Assembly (NCBI RefSeq): GCF_014217685.1 | Contig: NZ_CP043653.1 | Coordinates: 1,740,419-1,804,418 of the forward strand | Length of the DNA stretch: 64,000 nucleotides | Direction of reading: 5' to 3' | From: Glaciihabitans sp. INWT7 | Lineage (GTDB): Bacteria; Actinomycetota; Actinomycetes; Actinomycetales; Microbacteriaceae | Shown: in pieces, positions 38,375 to 49,329 of the stretch | Layout: the number at the start of each line of letters is the position of its first letter | Numbering within the stretch: the first letter of the stretch is position 1 | Made by a program: the position numbers and the translations under genes | The notes under the pieces: generated by a model | The model's database searches: none | Seen by the model: the letters and a program-made list of their open reading frames with translations, nothing else | Told to the model about the DNA's origin: nothing

Positions 38375-38454
38375 GATGTCCTCCTGGTAGTGGTGATGGA
38401 CGCCGTCCGATGGGGATGGTGGCTGGTGGGGAGTGTGGGTGTCTGGTCGGTTGG

Positions 38455-39894
38455 TCATTGAGGACTGAGATCGAATCGTCCGCCGGGAAGCGCGAGACCC
38501 GCGGTGAAGGCGGCGAGGCTGTCCGGCCTCGAGTCGATGCGCCAGTCGTTGGTTGCGAGCTCCCCCTCGGTGTAGGAGGTGACGGCGAGGTTGAACCAGG
38601 AGAACCCGATGATGTCCTGGTTCTCCGGCTTCGCGAGGGCCTTGAAGAGGCTGGTGATCCAGGCCGCCTTGTGGCCTCCGGTTTCGGATGCCCCGATCTC
38701 AGCGAGCAGGATCGGCTTGTCGGTGATCCGCCTCAGTTCCTTCAGGCTCGGGGTGAAGGTGTAGTCGAAGGTGAAATCGTTGTCCGGCTTGTAGGCGGGG
38801 CGGAGGTAGCCGGAGAGACCGACGACATCCACGTAGGCGGATCCCGGGTAGAGCGAATCGAGATAGGCCGGGGCCTTGTGCGTCGCCGGGAGGTTGTTGA
38901 TCACGTTCGGCGCCCAGATCCAGGCGACGAGGCTGTTCGCGCGCTCCTCCTGGAAGATGTCGTGCACGTGCTGCCACATCTTGACGTAGTCCCCGGGCCG
39001 GTTGCCGTTGATGGCCGTGCCCTTGCCGTCGTCTTCCGACCACGGGTACCAGATGCCGTTCATCTCGTGGTCGAGACGGATGCCGAGGGGAAGACCGGAG
39101 GCCACGATGTCTTTCGCGTACTGGTGAAGATAGGCGTCGAAGTTGCCGGGAACGCCGGCGGCGGGGTCGCCGATGATCTTGGGGAGCGAGTAGTCCGGCT
39201 CCGAGACGGCATCATTGGCTGCACCGATCGGTCGGGATTCCCAGGTGAGGATCGGAAGCGTGTTGCGCTTCCACGAGGCCTTCACGACATCCGCCCGGAA
39301 GCTCTGGTCCCAGCCCCCGAAATAGCCCACCGCATTCGGCTGGCTGCCGATCTTCTTCGCCGTGGCGTCGAACGACGCGAAGTTGAATGGTGCCTGCTCG
39401 GTGTACATGCCGAAGTAACGGGAGGTCGGGTTGATGATCTCCGCTTTGGACGGCGCGGTCACGACCGCTCCCGCCGCGCTGCTCGTCGGCTTCCGGGTGG
39501 TGGGCTTCGCCTTCGCTGCCGTGGTGGTCTTGGCGGCCGCAGCGGCATCCAGGGCGCCCTGCGCGCTGTAGAGCTGCTGTTGGATCGACGCCAACTGGGC
39601 CTTCGTCGCGCTGAGGTTGCCCTTGCTTCCGCTCAGCTGCTTCTGCAGCGCGATCACTTGGCTGAGCAGCGAATTGCGCTCGGCGACGATCTTGGCGGTG
39701 GCGAGATCCGCCCGGGTGACGGATGCCGCTGCCTGGGTGACGGGGTTCGCCGGCGAGTTCCAGACGATCACGCTCGTCCCAACGAGGCCGAGCACGAGGA
39801 CGGCGGCACCGGCGGCGGTGAACCGTGCACGGGTGCTCGAGAGCGCCCACCAGGTTCCCGGTCGACTGAGGTTGCTGCGCTTAAGAAATGACAA
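38455..39894 (-). CDS. Membrane-anchored GH26-like glycoside hydrolase
   Basis: 479 residues. One N-terminal signal-anchor helix (FTAAGAAVLVLGLVGTSVIVW, about 25-45) and a coiled coil (LLSQVIALQKQLSGSKGNLS) lead through a Thr/Lys-rich linker to an extracellular TIM barrel from about residue 155. The acid/base Glu is in LGIRLDHEMNGIWYPW and the probable nucleophile Glu in KPILLAEIGASETGG, the GH26 arrangement. It may trim or release the polymer made by the neighbouring glycosyltransferase, whose stop it overlaps by 14 bp. Similar hydrolases sit beside cellulose- or hyaluronan-type synthases in other bacteria. The substrate is not known. Confidence 0.85.
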   Translation of the reverse strand: MSFLKRSNLSRPGTWWALSSTRARFTAAGAAVLVLGLVGTSVIVWNSPANPVTQAAASVTRADLATAKIVAERNSLLSQVIALQKQLSGSKGNLSATKAQLASIQQQLYSAQGALDAAAAAKTTTAAKAKPTTRKPTSSAAGAVVTAPSKAEIINPTSRYFGMYTEQAPFNFASFDATAKKIGSQPNAVGYFGGWDQSFRADVVKASWKRNTLPILTWESRPIGAANDAVSEPDYSLPKIIGDPAAGVPGNFDAYLHQYAKDIVASGLPLGIRLDHEMNGIWYPWSEDDGKGTAINGNRPGDYVKMWQHVHDIFQEERANSLVAWIWAPNVINNLPATHKAPAYLDSLYPGSAYVDVVGLSGYLRPAYKPDNDFTFDYTFTPSLKELRRITDKPILLAEIGASETGGHKAAWITSLFKALAKPENQDIIGFSWFNLAVTSYTEGELATNDWRIDSRPDSLAAFTAGLALPGGRFDLSPQ

Positions 39895-41401
39895 TGAAAT
39901 ACGCCTCCACAGCGAAGATGGTGAGTCCGATCACGTACGGCCAGGCGGCCTTGGGATTGAGACGCCGGCGCCGCTGGGCCCGGGGCGCCGAGGCCCTGAC
40001 CCGGGTAGCGATCCGTGGCGACGCCTCGAGAAGTGCTGTCGAGTGGTTGCCGGCCGATAGCGGGCCGAATCCGATCGGGGCCTGATCCGAACCGGGATCG
40101 ACCCGGGGGCTCTCATCGATCGACAAGGACTCGACGATCGTGTCGTTCGACGAGCCACCCGCATAGGCCCCGGCCCGGGTGCCCCAGCCGCTGGCGTGTC
40201 CCATGCGGAAGAAGCCGATGAGGCGGATGGGCATGAGGAACGCGGTCGAGACGATGATGAACACGGGAAGCCGGAAGAAGTCGCTCGGCTTCTCCGAGAG
40301 ATGACGCAGCTGCCGGATGGCCATGCTGAGCACCGAGGACAACACCATGAGGCCGACGACGAGCGCGATACCGCTCTGGACGCCGTACTCCTTGAGGATG
40401 CCCTCGTAGAAGTTGTAGCCCTGGCCGGTGAAGCTGCGGAAGATCCAGCCGCCGATGACTCCGGCGAGCAGGAAGGGAAGCACGATGTCCATCACGAAGA
40501 ACAGGGCGAGCACTGGCGCGTGACCGAGCATCCAGGGCAGCATCCGAAGGGTGTTGTACTGGCTGCCACGAGCCCAGCGCAGCTGCTGCTTGAAGAGCTT
40601 CTTGATCTGGAGGGGGGCATCCGTGTACACCAGCGAGGTGTACTGGTACACGGTGCGGTAGCCCTCCTTGAGCGTGAGGTTGGTGAGGGTGCGGTCGTCG
40701 CTGACCTCGAGGAAGACGCCCATGAACTGTTCAGTCATGAAGCGCTCCATGACCCGCACCATGATCGAACGGCGGAAGGCGATCGTGCGTCCGGGAAGGC
40801 AGCCGACCTGTCCGAGCACGCTCTGCGCGGGCATCGAATACAGGGCCCGGGAGTTCTCCAGCCAGTCCGCCCATCGGGTGATCCAGCTCCGCTCGGGCTC
40901 GAGAATCCGCTGGCGCGTCGTCGCGCCTCCGACGGATACATCGGCGAACGGCTTCACGAGCTCCGAGAGGGTGTTGTCGGTCCAGACGGTATCGGAATCG
41001 ACCAGCACCGTGATGTCGCCGGTGGAGAGCTCCGTACCGATCTTTACGGCGTTGCGCTTGCCGGGAATCGGAGTGTGGACCCACCGCACCAGGGGCCGGA
41101 ACTCGTCGGAGATCGCCTCAAGGGTCGGGTTCCGTGCTCCATTGATCACGACGATGATCTCGCCGGGCCGCTGCTCCACCATGCGGCCGAGCACGTCACG
41201 AAAAAGATCTTCCGGCTCGTCGAGCACGGGCACGATGACGCTCGTCGTTCCGGTGAAAGTCCCGGTGAATGGCTTGTAGCGGCTGGAGATGACGAGCTTG
41301 ATCACCCAGAGGGCCCAGATGAGGGCTGAGTAGACCGCGAAGGTGTAGATCTCCGGGTGTCCGTCAATCATGTGACGGATCTGGAGGATGAAAATGAACA
41401 C
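39881..41401 (-). CDS. Processive family 2 glycosyltransferase (cellulose/hyaluronan synthase type)
   Basis: 506 residues from the GTG at 41401 (GGGGA upstream); the ATG at 41371 is an alternative with a weaker site. An N-terminal helix (IYTFAVYSALIWALWVIKLVI) is followed by the GT-A domain: TSVIVPVLDEP, IPGKRNAVKIG, VLVDSDTVW (DxD), a probable catalytic Asp in EVSDDRTLTN, and QQLRWARG (QxxRW). These are the marks of processive synthases. Several C-terminal helices and a basic tail ending in another helix complete it. It should polymerise a nucleotide sugar and extrude the chain. Operon partners point to a glucuronate-containing exopolysaccharide. Confidence 0.9.
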   Translation of the reverse strand: MFIFILQIRHMIDGHPEIYTFAVYSALIWALWVIKLVISSRYKPFTGTFTGTTSVIVPVLDEPEDLFRDVLGRMVEQRPGEIIVVINGARNPTLEAISDEFRPLVRWVHTPIPGKRNAVKIGTELSTGDITVLVDSDTVWTDNTLSELVKPFADVSVGGATTRQRILEPERSWITRWADWLENSRALYSMPAQSVLGQVGCLPGRTIAFRRSIMVRVMERFMTEQFMGVFLEVSDDRTLTNLTLKEGYRTVYQYTSLVYTDAPLQIKKLFKQQLRWARGSQYNTLRMLPWMLGHAPVLALFFVMDIVLPFLLAGVIGGWIFRSFTGQGYNFYEGILKEYGVQSGIALVVGLMVLSSVLSMAIRQLRHLSEKPSDFFRLPVFIIVSTAFLMPIRLIGFFRMGHASGWGTRAGAYAGGSSNDTIVESLSIDESPRVDPGSDQAPIGFGPLSAGNHSTALLEASPRIATRVRASAPRAQRRRRLNPKAAWPYVIGLTIFAVEAYFIVIS

Positions 41402-41893
41402 GAGATTCCCCGATCGTTTGCGGTGGTGGACTGTCCGCAACGTTGAGGAACTGGCGAGCTTTTTTCGGGGTAGTTGAATTATTGACAGACGGCTCAAGCA
41501 GAAGCAAACGGGCAGAACCGGGTCGAAGCGGATCTCTCGGTTCCCTCCCGTTTTTGTCACCCGTTTTGTGTCAGCACTTCGGCCGACGTAGGGCCTGACC
41601 CCCAAACGGTGGACACCGGCGTCATTCTCGAGGAGCGCAGGAAGCTCGGCTGAAGCTCTCAGCGATGGAAGCAAAAGTGCTGATCAAATTGATTATCGTG
41701 CGCCCGAATACGCGGTCGGAATCGCGGGCGTGGACGGCGCGGCTGCCGGGTGGCCGCGCGGGGGGACAGAACGCCCCCTCCCCGAAAGGGGTACAAAAAA
41801 TCGCCGCGACGGGGGACGCAGAAAATAGATAAAAATAGTCCGAACGTTTACCGGTTGGAAACATCCGAGGGGCCCGGAGCGAGCCGCCGCGAC
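41402..41893. promoter_or_regulatory. Intergenic region upstream of the exopolysaccharide cassette
   Basis: About 490 bp with no gene, more AT-rich than its surroundings. It must hold the promoter of the minus-strand glycosyltransferase operon and the 3' end of glnE transcription. A CCCCTTTCGGGG hairpin (41781-41792) with nearby T-tracts on the minus strand can serve as the glnE terminator. A -10-like GATAAT lies near 41690 on the minus strand. I could not recognise a riboswitch in it. Confidence 0.4.
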
Positions 41894-44878
41894 TCAGCCG
41901 GTGGTCGGTCCGGGCGCTTTCGCGACGCCGTAGAACCGCTTCTCGAACACCGCGCGAGCCAGTCGGGTCACCCGCAGGTAATCCTCTTCGAGCTGAGTCG
42001 CGGAGCCAGGCGGATACTCGAGCAGTCGAGCGACACCGTCGAGCTGCTGCCGATCGGTGGGCAACACATCCGTTGTCCGGGTCATCCAGAGCACCATCGC
42101 GGACCGCACGCGGGACGCGAAGATCCAGGCATCGCGCAACTTCGTCGCATCGCTCGCCGTCACGAAACCCTCGGCGCGGGCGACCTCGAGTGCCGAGAGC
42201 GTCGAGGTGGTTCTGAGCCCCGGCACGGTCGCCCCATTCTGCAACTGGACGAGCTGCACGAACCACTCCACGTCACTGAGCGAGCCCCGACCGAGCTTGA
42301 GGTGCCGGGCCGGATCCGCCGCCTGCGGCAGCCGCTCAGACTCGACTCTCGCCTTGATGCGTTTCACCTCGCGCACGTCGTTGTCCGAGATGGCGGTGGG
42401 AAATCGCACCCCATCGGCGAGGGACTCGAAGTCGGCGAGCAGCGCGGGATCCCCCACGGCACCACGAGCGCGAAGGAGTGCCTGCGCCTCCCAGGTGAGC
42501 GACCATCGGGCGTAGTACGCCCGATAAGAGTCGAGCGATCGGACGACCGCCCCGTTCTTGCCCTCCGGTCGCAGGTCGATATCGAGGTCGAAGGGCAGTC
42601 TCAGGTCTTCGGTGTGGCGGTTGAGCTCGCTGACCAGTTGCTTCGCCCGCGTGGCGGCGTCTTCGTCCGTGGCACCGCTGGCGCGATAGACGAAGAGCAC
42701 ATCGGCATCGGATCCGAAACCGAGCTCTTGGCCGCCGTAGCGCCCCATTGCGACGATGCCGAACTCGATGCCGTCATCCTCGGGTCGCACGGCGTCGAGT
42801 ATCCCCGTGAGGAACGCCGTCGTCACGTCGGAGAGGGCCTTGCCGAGCTCCTCCACGTGCACCACGCCGAGGATCGCGCCGATGGCGAGGCGCAGCACCT
42901 CGCGGCGGCGCAGAGTGCGCAGCGCGAGCGCAGCGGCAGCGATGTCGTCATGTCTCGCGAGGGTGGATGCCGTTTCGTCGAGCAGTGCCGCGAGGGAGCG
43001 CGGGGCGAGCTCCTCCTCCCGGTCGAACCAGGCGGCCGCCTCCGGGATGCGCTCGAGCAGCACTCCGACGAAGCGGGCGGAGGACAGCACGCTGGTGAGG
43101 CGTTTGGCCGCGCCGGAGGAATCGCGCAGCATTCGGAGGAACCAGTAGGACTCCCCGAGGTCGTCACTGAGTCGACGGAAGGCGAGGAGACCATAGTCGG
43201 GATCCGCGCCGTCAGCGAACCATTGGAGCATCACCGGCAGCAGATGGCGCTGGATGGCCGCGCGGCGCGACACTCCCCCGGTGAGCGCACCGATGTGCGC
43301 GAGCGCGCCCTTCGGATCGCGGAATCCGATCGCCGCGAGCCGCGCAACCGCCTGTTCGCTGCTCAATGCGAGGCCCTCGTCGGGGAGGGCAGCGACCGCG
43401 GAGAGCAGAGGACGATAAAAGAGCCGCTCGTGGAGCTTGCGGACCTCGTGCTTCGTACGGTTCCACTGCTCGGTCAGGTCGGCGACACCGGACGCGACGC
43501 CGGTCGCGCGGGCGAGGATCCTCACAGCGTCGGGATCGCTCGGCATCAGGTGGGTCCGCCGGAGCAGGACCAGTTGGAGGCGGTGTTCGAGCAGCCGCAG
43601 AAAACGGTAGTCGCGCGAGAACTCCGCGGCCTCGACGCGCCCGATGTAGCCCTGCTCGGCGAGGGCGACGAGGGCGGGAAGCGTCGCACGTTGGCGAACA
43701 AGCTCGTCGGTCTGGCCATGCACGAGTTGGAGCAGCTGGATGGTGAACTCCACGTCGCGCAATCCGCCCGGCCCCAACTTGAGCTGGTAGTCGAGTTCGG
43801 CGCTCGGGATGTTGTCGGTCACCCGCTCCCGCATGCGCTGCACCCCCTCGACGAAGTTCTCGCGTGAGGCGCTCGACCAGACCTTCGGAGCGACCGCGTC
43901 GACGTAGCGCGCCCCGAGTTCGACATCACCGGCCAGGGGTCTGGCTTTGAGAAGCGCCTGGAACTCCCAACTCTTCGCCCAGCGGTCGTAGTAGGCGATA
44001 TGGGAGTCGAGGGTGCGCACCAGCGCACCATCCTTACCCTCCGGCCTCAGGTTGGCATCCACCTCCCAGAGCGCGGGCTCCCGGGAGTAGTCGTGGATGC
44101 CTCTCATCGTCGCCATGGCCAGGCGGGTCGCGATCTCCACAGCGCGGGAGTCGTTCACCTCACCGGAGCCCTCGGCGACGAAGATCACATCGACATCGCT
44201 CACATAGTTGAGTTCCCTGGCGCCGGCCTTCCCCATGCCGATGATCGACAAGCGGGTCGCCGCAACCTCCGCAGCAGGAAACCGTGCGGTGGCGCGGGCA
44301 ACAAGCAATGCAGCGTCGAGGGCTGCTGCCGCCAGGTCGGCGAGTGCCGCCGCCACACTGTCGAGACCGTCGAGCGGATGCGCCTGCCCGAGATCCCACG
44401 CGGCGAGTTGCGTCACGTGGCGGCGATAGCGCACCCGAAGGGCATTCCAGGACGCCTCCTCGTTCGTGGCATCGATCGAGGCGACCGACTCCGCCAGGTC
44501 GAGTCGATACGCCTCAGGAGCCAACGGTCGCGCGAACGGCAGCGCAAGCACCGCAAGCTCCTCAGGATGGCGCATCAGGAAGTCCGCGAGCCCGGCGGAG
44601 GCTCCGAGCACCCGAACCAGCCGATCGGCCGCGGAGGCATCGCCGAGCACCGCCATGGTCTCGGTCGGAGCCTGCCGTGCCAGCGTCGTGAGAAACCGCA
44701 GGGCGCCGTCGGCATCCGCCGCATGGGCGAACAGGGGCAGGAGTCCCTGCGCGCTCAGGTCACCGGTTTCGTCTCCGCCGAGCAGCTCATCCAGTTCGGC
44801 GAGCAGCTCGACCGCGGGGTCGAGTTCGGCGAACCCGATCCTCGCGAGATCGGTCAGGATGGATTGTTCGCGCGCCAT
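41894..44878 (-). CDS. glnE: Bifunctional glutamine synthetase adenylyltransferase / adenylyl-removing enzyme
   Basis: 994 residues with two nucleotidyltransferase domains. The N-terminal one has SIIGMGKAGARELNYVSDVDVIFV and the C-terminal one AMGRYGGQELGFGSDADVLFVY; both keep the metal Asp pair (DVD, DAD). Each is followed by a helical domain typical of GlnE. It adds and removes AMP on the regulatory tyrosine of glutamine synthetase in response to nitrogen state. The target tyrosine is present in glnA at 34173 but not in the glnA2-type protein next door. The order glnA–glnE–glnA2 is usual in actinobacteria, but here glnA is separated by a 6-kb insertion. Confidence 0.96.
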   Translation of the reverse strand: MAREQSILTDLARIGFAELDPAVELLAELDELLGGDETGDLSAQGLLPLFAHAADADGALRFLTTLARQAPTETMAVLGDASAADRLVRVLGASAGLADFLMRHPEELAVLALPFARPLAPEAYRLDLAESVASIDATNEEASWNALRVRYRRHVTQLAAWDLGQAHPLDGLDSVAAALADLAAAALDAALLVARATARFPAAEVAATRLSIIGMGKAGARELNYVSDVDVIFVAEGSGEVNDSRAVEIATRLAMATMRGIHDYSREPALWEVDANLRPEGKDGALVRTLDSHIAYYDRWAKSWEFQALLKARPLAGDVELGARYVDAVAPKVWSSASRENFVEGVQRMRERVTDNIPSAELDYQLKLGPGGLRDVEFTIQLLQLVHGQTDELVRQRATLPALVALAEQGYIGRVEAAEFSRDYRFLRLLEHRLQLVLLRRTHLMPSDPDAVRILARATGVASGVADLTEQWNRTKHEVRKLHERLFYRPLLSAVAALPDEGLALSSEQAVARLAAIGFRDPKGALAHIGALTGGVSRRAAIQRHLLPVMLQWFADGADPDYGLLAFRRLSDDLGESYWFLRMLRDSSGAAKRLTSVLSSARFVGVLLERIPEAAAWFDREEELAPRSLAALLDETASTLARHDDIAAAALALRTLRRREVLRLAIGAILGVVHVEELGKALSDVTTAFLTGILDAVRPEDDGIEFGIVAMGRYGGQELGFGSDADVLFVYRASGATDEDAATRAKQLVSELNRHTEDLRLPFDLDIDLRPEGKNGAVVRSLDSYRAYYARWSLTWEAQALLRARGAVGDPALLADFESLADGVRFPTAISDNDVREVKRIKARVESERLPQAADPARHLKLGRGSLSDVEWFVQLVQLQNGATVPGLRTTSTLSALEVARAEGFVTASDATKLRDAWIFASRVRSAMVLWMTRTTDVLPTDRQQLDGVARLLEYPPGSATQLEEDYLRVTRLARAVFEKRFYGVAKAPGPTTG

Positions 44879-44915
44879 TGCCGTCGAGTCCTAAAACCGC
44901 AGTTCGGGGATGCCG

Positions 44916-46271
44916 TTACAGCATCTCCAGGTTGCTCTTGAGCTCGTAGGGGGTGACCTGCGCGCGGTACTCGCGCCATTCCTGGCGCTTGTTGAGGAGC
45001 ACGAAATTGAAGACCTGCTCACCGAGGGTCTCGGCCACCAGCTCCGACTCCTCCATCAGCGAGACTGCGTGATCCAGACTCGCGGGGAGCTGGCTGTAGC
45101 CGAGGGCTCGGCGCTCGGCATCCGAGAGCTCCCACACGTTGTCCTCGGCCTCGGCGGGGAGCTCGTAGCCCTCTTCGATGCCCTTGAGCCCGGCGGCGAG
45201 AAGCAGCGAGAAAGCGAGATACGGGTTCGCCGCCGAGTCGATGGCACGGTACTCCACCCGCGCGCTCTGGCCCTTGTTCGGCTTGTACAACGGAACCCGC
45301 ACCAGGGCTGAGCGGTTGTTGTGTCCCCAGGTGACGAAGCTCGGAGCCTCCCCGAGCTTGTTCTGCGACGATCCGCCCCAGAGCCGCTTGTAGGAGTTCA
45401 CGAACTGGTTGGTCACGGCGGTGATCTCCGGCGCGTGGCGCAGAAGGCCCGCGATGAAGTGGCGCCCGATCTTGGACAGTTGATACTGTCCCGCGCCGTC
45501 GTAGAACGCGTTGGTATCCCCCTCGAAGAGAGACATGTGAGTGTGCATGCCAGAGCCTGGCTCGCCCGACAGCGGCTTCGGCATGAACGTGGCGTAGACG
45601 CCCTGCTCGATCGCGACCTCTTTGATCACGGTGCGGAAGGTCATGATGTTGTCGGCGGTGGTGAGGGCGTCCGCGTAGCGGAGGTCGATCTCGTTCTGGC
45701 CCGGGCCGGCTTCGTGGTGGCTGAACTCTACAGAGATGCCGAGGTCTTCGAGCATCCGCACCGAACGGCGACGGAAGTCGTGCGCGGTGCCTCCTGGCAC
45801 GTTGTCGAAGTAGCCGGCGCGGTCGACGGGCTGCGGACCCTCTTCACCGAACTGAGAGCTCTTGAGCAGGTAGAACTCGATCTCGGGGTGCGTGTAGAAG
45901 GTGAATCCGCGCTCCGCGGCGGTCGCGAGCGTGCGCTTCAACACGTTGCGCGGGTCTGCGACGGCCGGCTGGCCATCGGGGGTCATGATGTCGCAGAACA
46001 TGCGGGCCGTCGGGTCGATCTCCCCGCGCCACGGCAAAATCTGGAAGGTCGCCGGATCCGGATGCGCGAGTACGTCGGCCTCGTAGGAGCGGGTGAGTCC
46101 CTCGATCGCCGAGCCGTCGAATCCGAGACCCTCGGCGAAGGCTCCCTCGACCTCCGCGGGAGCGATCGCGACGGACTTGAGAGTACCGACGACGTCCGTG
46201 AACCAGAGGCGGATGAACTTGACGCCACGTTCTTCGATGGTGCGGAGAACGAAGTCGCGCTGCTTGTCCAT
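44916..46271 (-). CDS. glnA2: Glutamine synthetase, GlnA2 type (no adenylylation tyrosine)
   Basis: 451 residues, shorter than glnA and close to mycobacterial GlnA2. It has FIRLWFTDVVGTLKSVAIAP, HPEIEFYLLKSSQF, GSGMHTHMSLFEGD, HAPEITAVTNQFVNSYKRLW and ARVEYRAIDSAANPYLAFSL. At the position of the adenylylation tyrosine (LYELPPEE in glnA) it reads DNVWELSDAERR, so Tyr is Trp and GlnE cannot modify it there. The start at 46271 has an AGGAG element upstream (CAAGAGGAGCCC). It may be a true glutamine synthetase or a gamma-glutamyl amine ligase, and the sequence alone does not decide. Confidence 0.92.
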   Translation of the reverse strand: MDKQRDFVLRTIEERGVKFIRLWFTDVVGTLKSVAIAPAEVEGAFAEGLGFDGSAIEGLTRSYEADVLAHPDPATFQILPWRGEIDPTARMFCDIMTPDGQPAVADPRNVLKRTLATAAERGFTFYTHPEIEFYLLKSSQFGEEGPQPVDRAGYFDNVPGGTAHDFRRRSVRMLEDLGISVEFSHHEAGPGQNEIDLRYADALTTADNIMTFRTVIKEVAIEQGVYATFMPKPLSGEPGSGMHTHMSLFEGDTNAFYDGAGQYQLSKIGRHFIAGLLRHAPEITAVTNQFVNSYKRLWGGSSQNKLGEAPSFVTWGHNNRSALVRVPLYKPNKGQSARVEYRAIDSAANPYLAFSLLLAAGLKGIEEGYELPAEAEDNVWELSDAERRALGYSQLPASLDHAVSLMEESELVAETLGEQVFNFVLLNKRQEWREYRAQVTPYELKSNLEML

Positions 46272-46329
46272 GGGCTCCTCTTGTTGCTCGCTCCGGGGCG
46301 ATTCCTCCCCGGCTATTAGGCTAGTGGCT

Positions 46330-48075
<1,746 letters not shown>

Positions 48076-48099
48076 TGCCCCGAGGCTAGGATTGCGCGC

Positions 48100-48936
48100 A
48101 TGACCGACCCCACTGCAGCGGCGACCCAGGCGAACCTCAAGAGGGTGCGCACGCGACACTTCCAGAGCGCGAAAGAGAACGGTGTGAAGATCACCGGCCT
48201 CACGAGCTACGACCAGCTCACGGCATCCATCTTCGATGCTGCGGGGATCGACTTCCTGCTCGTCGGCGACTCCGCCGGCAACAACGTGTTGGGCTACGAG
48301 ACCACGCTCCCCGTGACGATCGAGGACCTTATCCCGCTGACCCGTGCAGTGGCCGGCGCCGTCACGCGCGCCTTCGTCGTGGCCGACATGCCCTTCGGCA
48401 GCTACGAGACCGGGCCGGATGAGGCGTTGCACACGGCATTCCGGTTCATGAAGGAGACGCACGCGCACGCCGTGAAGTTCGAGGGCGGTGTGCGCAGCGC
48501 CGAGCAGATCCGCCGCATCGTCTCGGCGGGAATTCCCGTGATGGGTCACATCGGTTTCACCCCCCAGAGCGAACACGGTCTCGGCGGCCACATCATCCAG
48601 GGTCGCGGAGAAGGGGCAGAGCAGCTCCTCGCCGACGCTCACGCCGTGGAGGACGCGGGAGCTTTCGCCGTCGTGCTCGAGATGGTGCCCTCACTCATCG
48701 CGAAGCAGGTCACCGAGGAACTGCGCATCCCCACGATCGGGGTGGGGGCCGGCCCCCATGTGGATGGTCAACTGCTCGTCTGGACGGACTGGGCCGGGCT
48801 GACCCTCGGCCGCATCCCCAAATTCGTCAAGCGCTATGCGAACCTCAGCGGCATTCTGACGGATGCCGCGAAGGAGTACATCGCGGATGTCGCGGGCGGA
48901 GAGTACCCGTCCGCGGAACACGAGTACACGGACTAG
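48100..48936 (+). CDS. panB: 3-methyl-2-oxobutanoate hydroxymethyltransferase
   Basis: 278 residues, full family length. Metal-binding Asp and substrate residues are in DFLLVGDSAGNNVLGYETTL and FVVADMPFGSYETGPDEAL. The catalytic Glu is in AVVLEMVPSLIAKQVTEELR, followed by PTIGVGAGPHVDGQLLVW. It transfers a hydroxymethyl group from methylene-THF to 2-oxoisovalerate to make ketopantoate, the first committed step to pantothenate and CoA. It starts 24 bp after nadE, so the two cofactor genes probably share a transcript. Confidence 0.97.
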   Translation: MTDPTAAATQANLKRVRTRHFQSAKENGVKITGLTSYDQLTASIFDAAGIDFLLVGDSAGNNVLGYETTLPVTIEDLIPLTRAVAGAVTRAFVVADMPFGSYETGPDEALHTAFRFMKETHAHAVKFEGGVRSAEQIRRIVSAGIPVMGHIGFTPQSEHGLGGHIIQGRGEGAEQLLADAHAVEDAGAFAVVLEMVPSLIAKQVTEELRIPTIGVGAGPHVDGQLLVWTDWAGLTLGRIPKFVKRYANLSGILTDAAKEYIADVAGGEYPSAEHEYTD

Positions 48937-48944
48937 CACCATCC

Positions 48945-49316
48945 ATGAAGATCGCGCAGGTCGCCCAGCGAGTAACCGACCTCGACCGGGCCGTCGAGTT
49001 CTACGAGCAACTCCTCGGCCAGCCGGCGGTCGCGCGGTTCGATCCCCCGGGCCTAGCCTTCTTCCGGTTCGGAGACACCCGGTTCTTGCTCGACCGTGTC
49101 GCTCCAAGCTCACTCTTGTACTTCGCCGTGGACGACGTGCGTGCCGAGACTGAGCGCCTGCGGGCATCCGGGATCCTGATCGACACCGAACCCCACATCA
49201 TCTTCAGTCATGACGACGACACTCTCGGGCCGGCCGGCACCGACGAATGGATGTCCTTCATCATCGATAGCGAAGGCAACACCGTCGGGCTGGTCAGCCA
49301 CAACCCTCCCACCTGA
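48945..49316 (+). CDS. VOC family (glyoxalase/bleomycin-resistance fold) protein
   Basis: 123 residues. Two beta-alpha-beta-beta-beta units are visible: KIAQVAQRVTDLDRAVEFYEQLL with FFRFGDTRFLLDRV, then LLYFAVDDVRAETERLRASG with EWMSFIIDSEGNTVGLVSHN. The final Glu/Asp-rich strand has the DSEGN motif common in this fold. The substrate and any metal are unknown. It is 8 bp after panB on the same strand, probably the end of the nadE–panB transcript. Confidence 0.85.
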   Translation: MKIAQVAQRVTDLDRAVEFYEQLLGQPAVARFDPPGLAFFRFGDTRFLLDRVAPSSLLYFAVDDVRAETERLRASGILIDTEPHIIFSHDDDTLGPAGTDEWMSFIIDSEGNTVGLVSHNPPT

Positions 49317-49329
49317 GGGCCGAGGGCCA

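Noticed and set aside
41402-41893. Possible c-di-AMP or other riboswitch upstream of the glycosyltransferase
   Set aside because: No conserved core of a known riboswitch class could be recognised on reading the minus strand; only short hairpins are evident.
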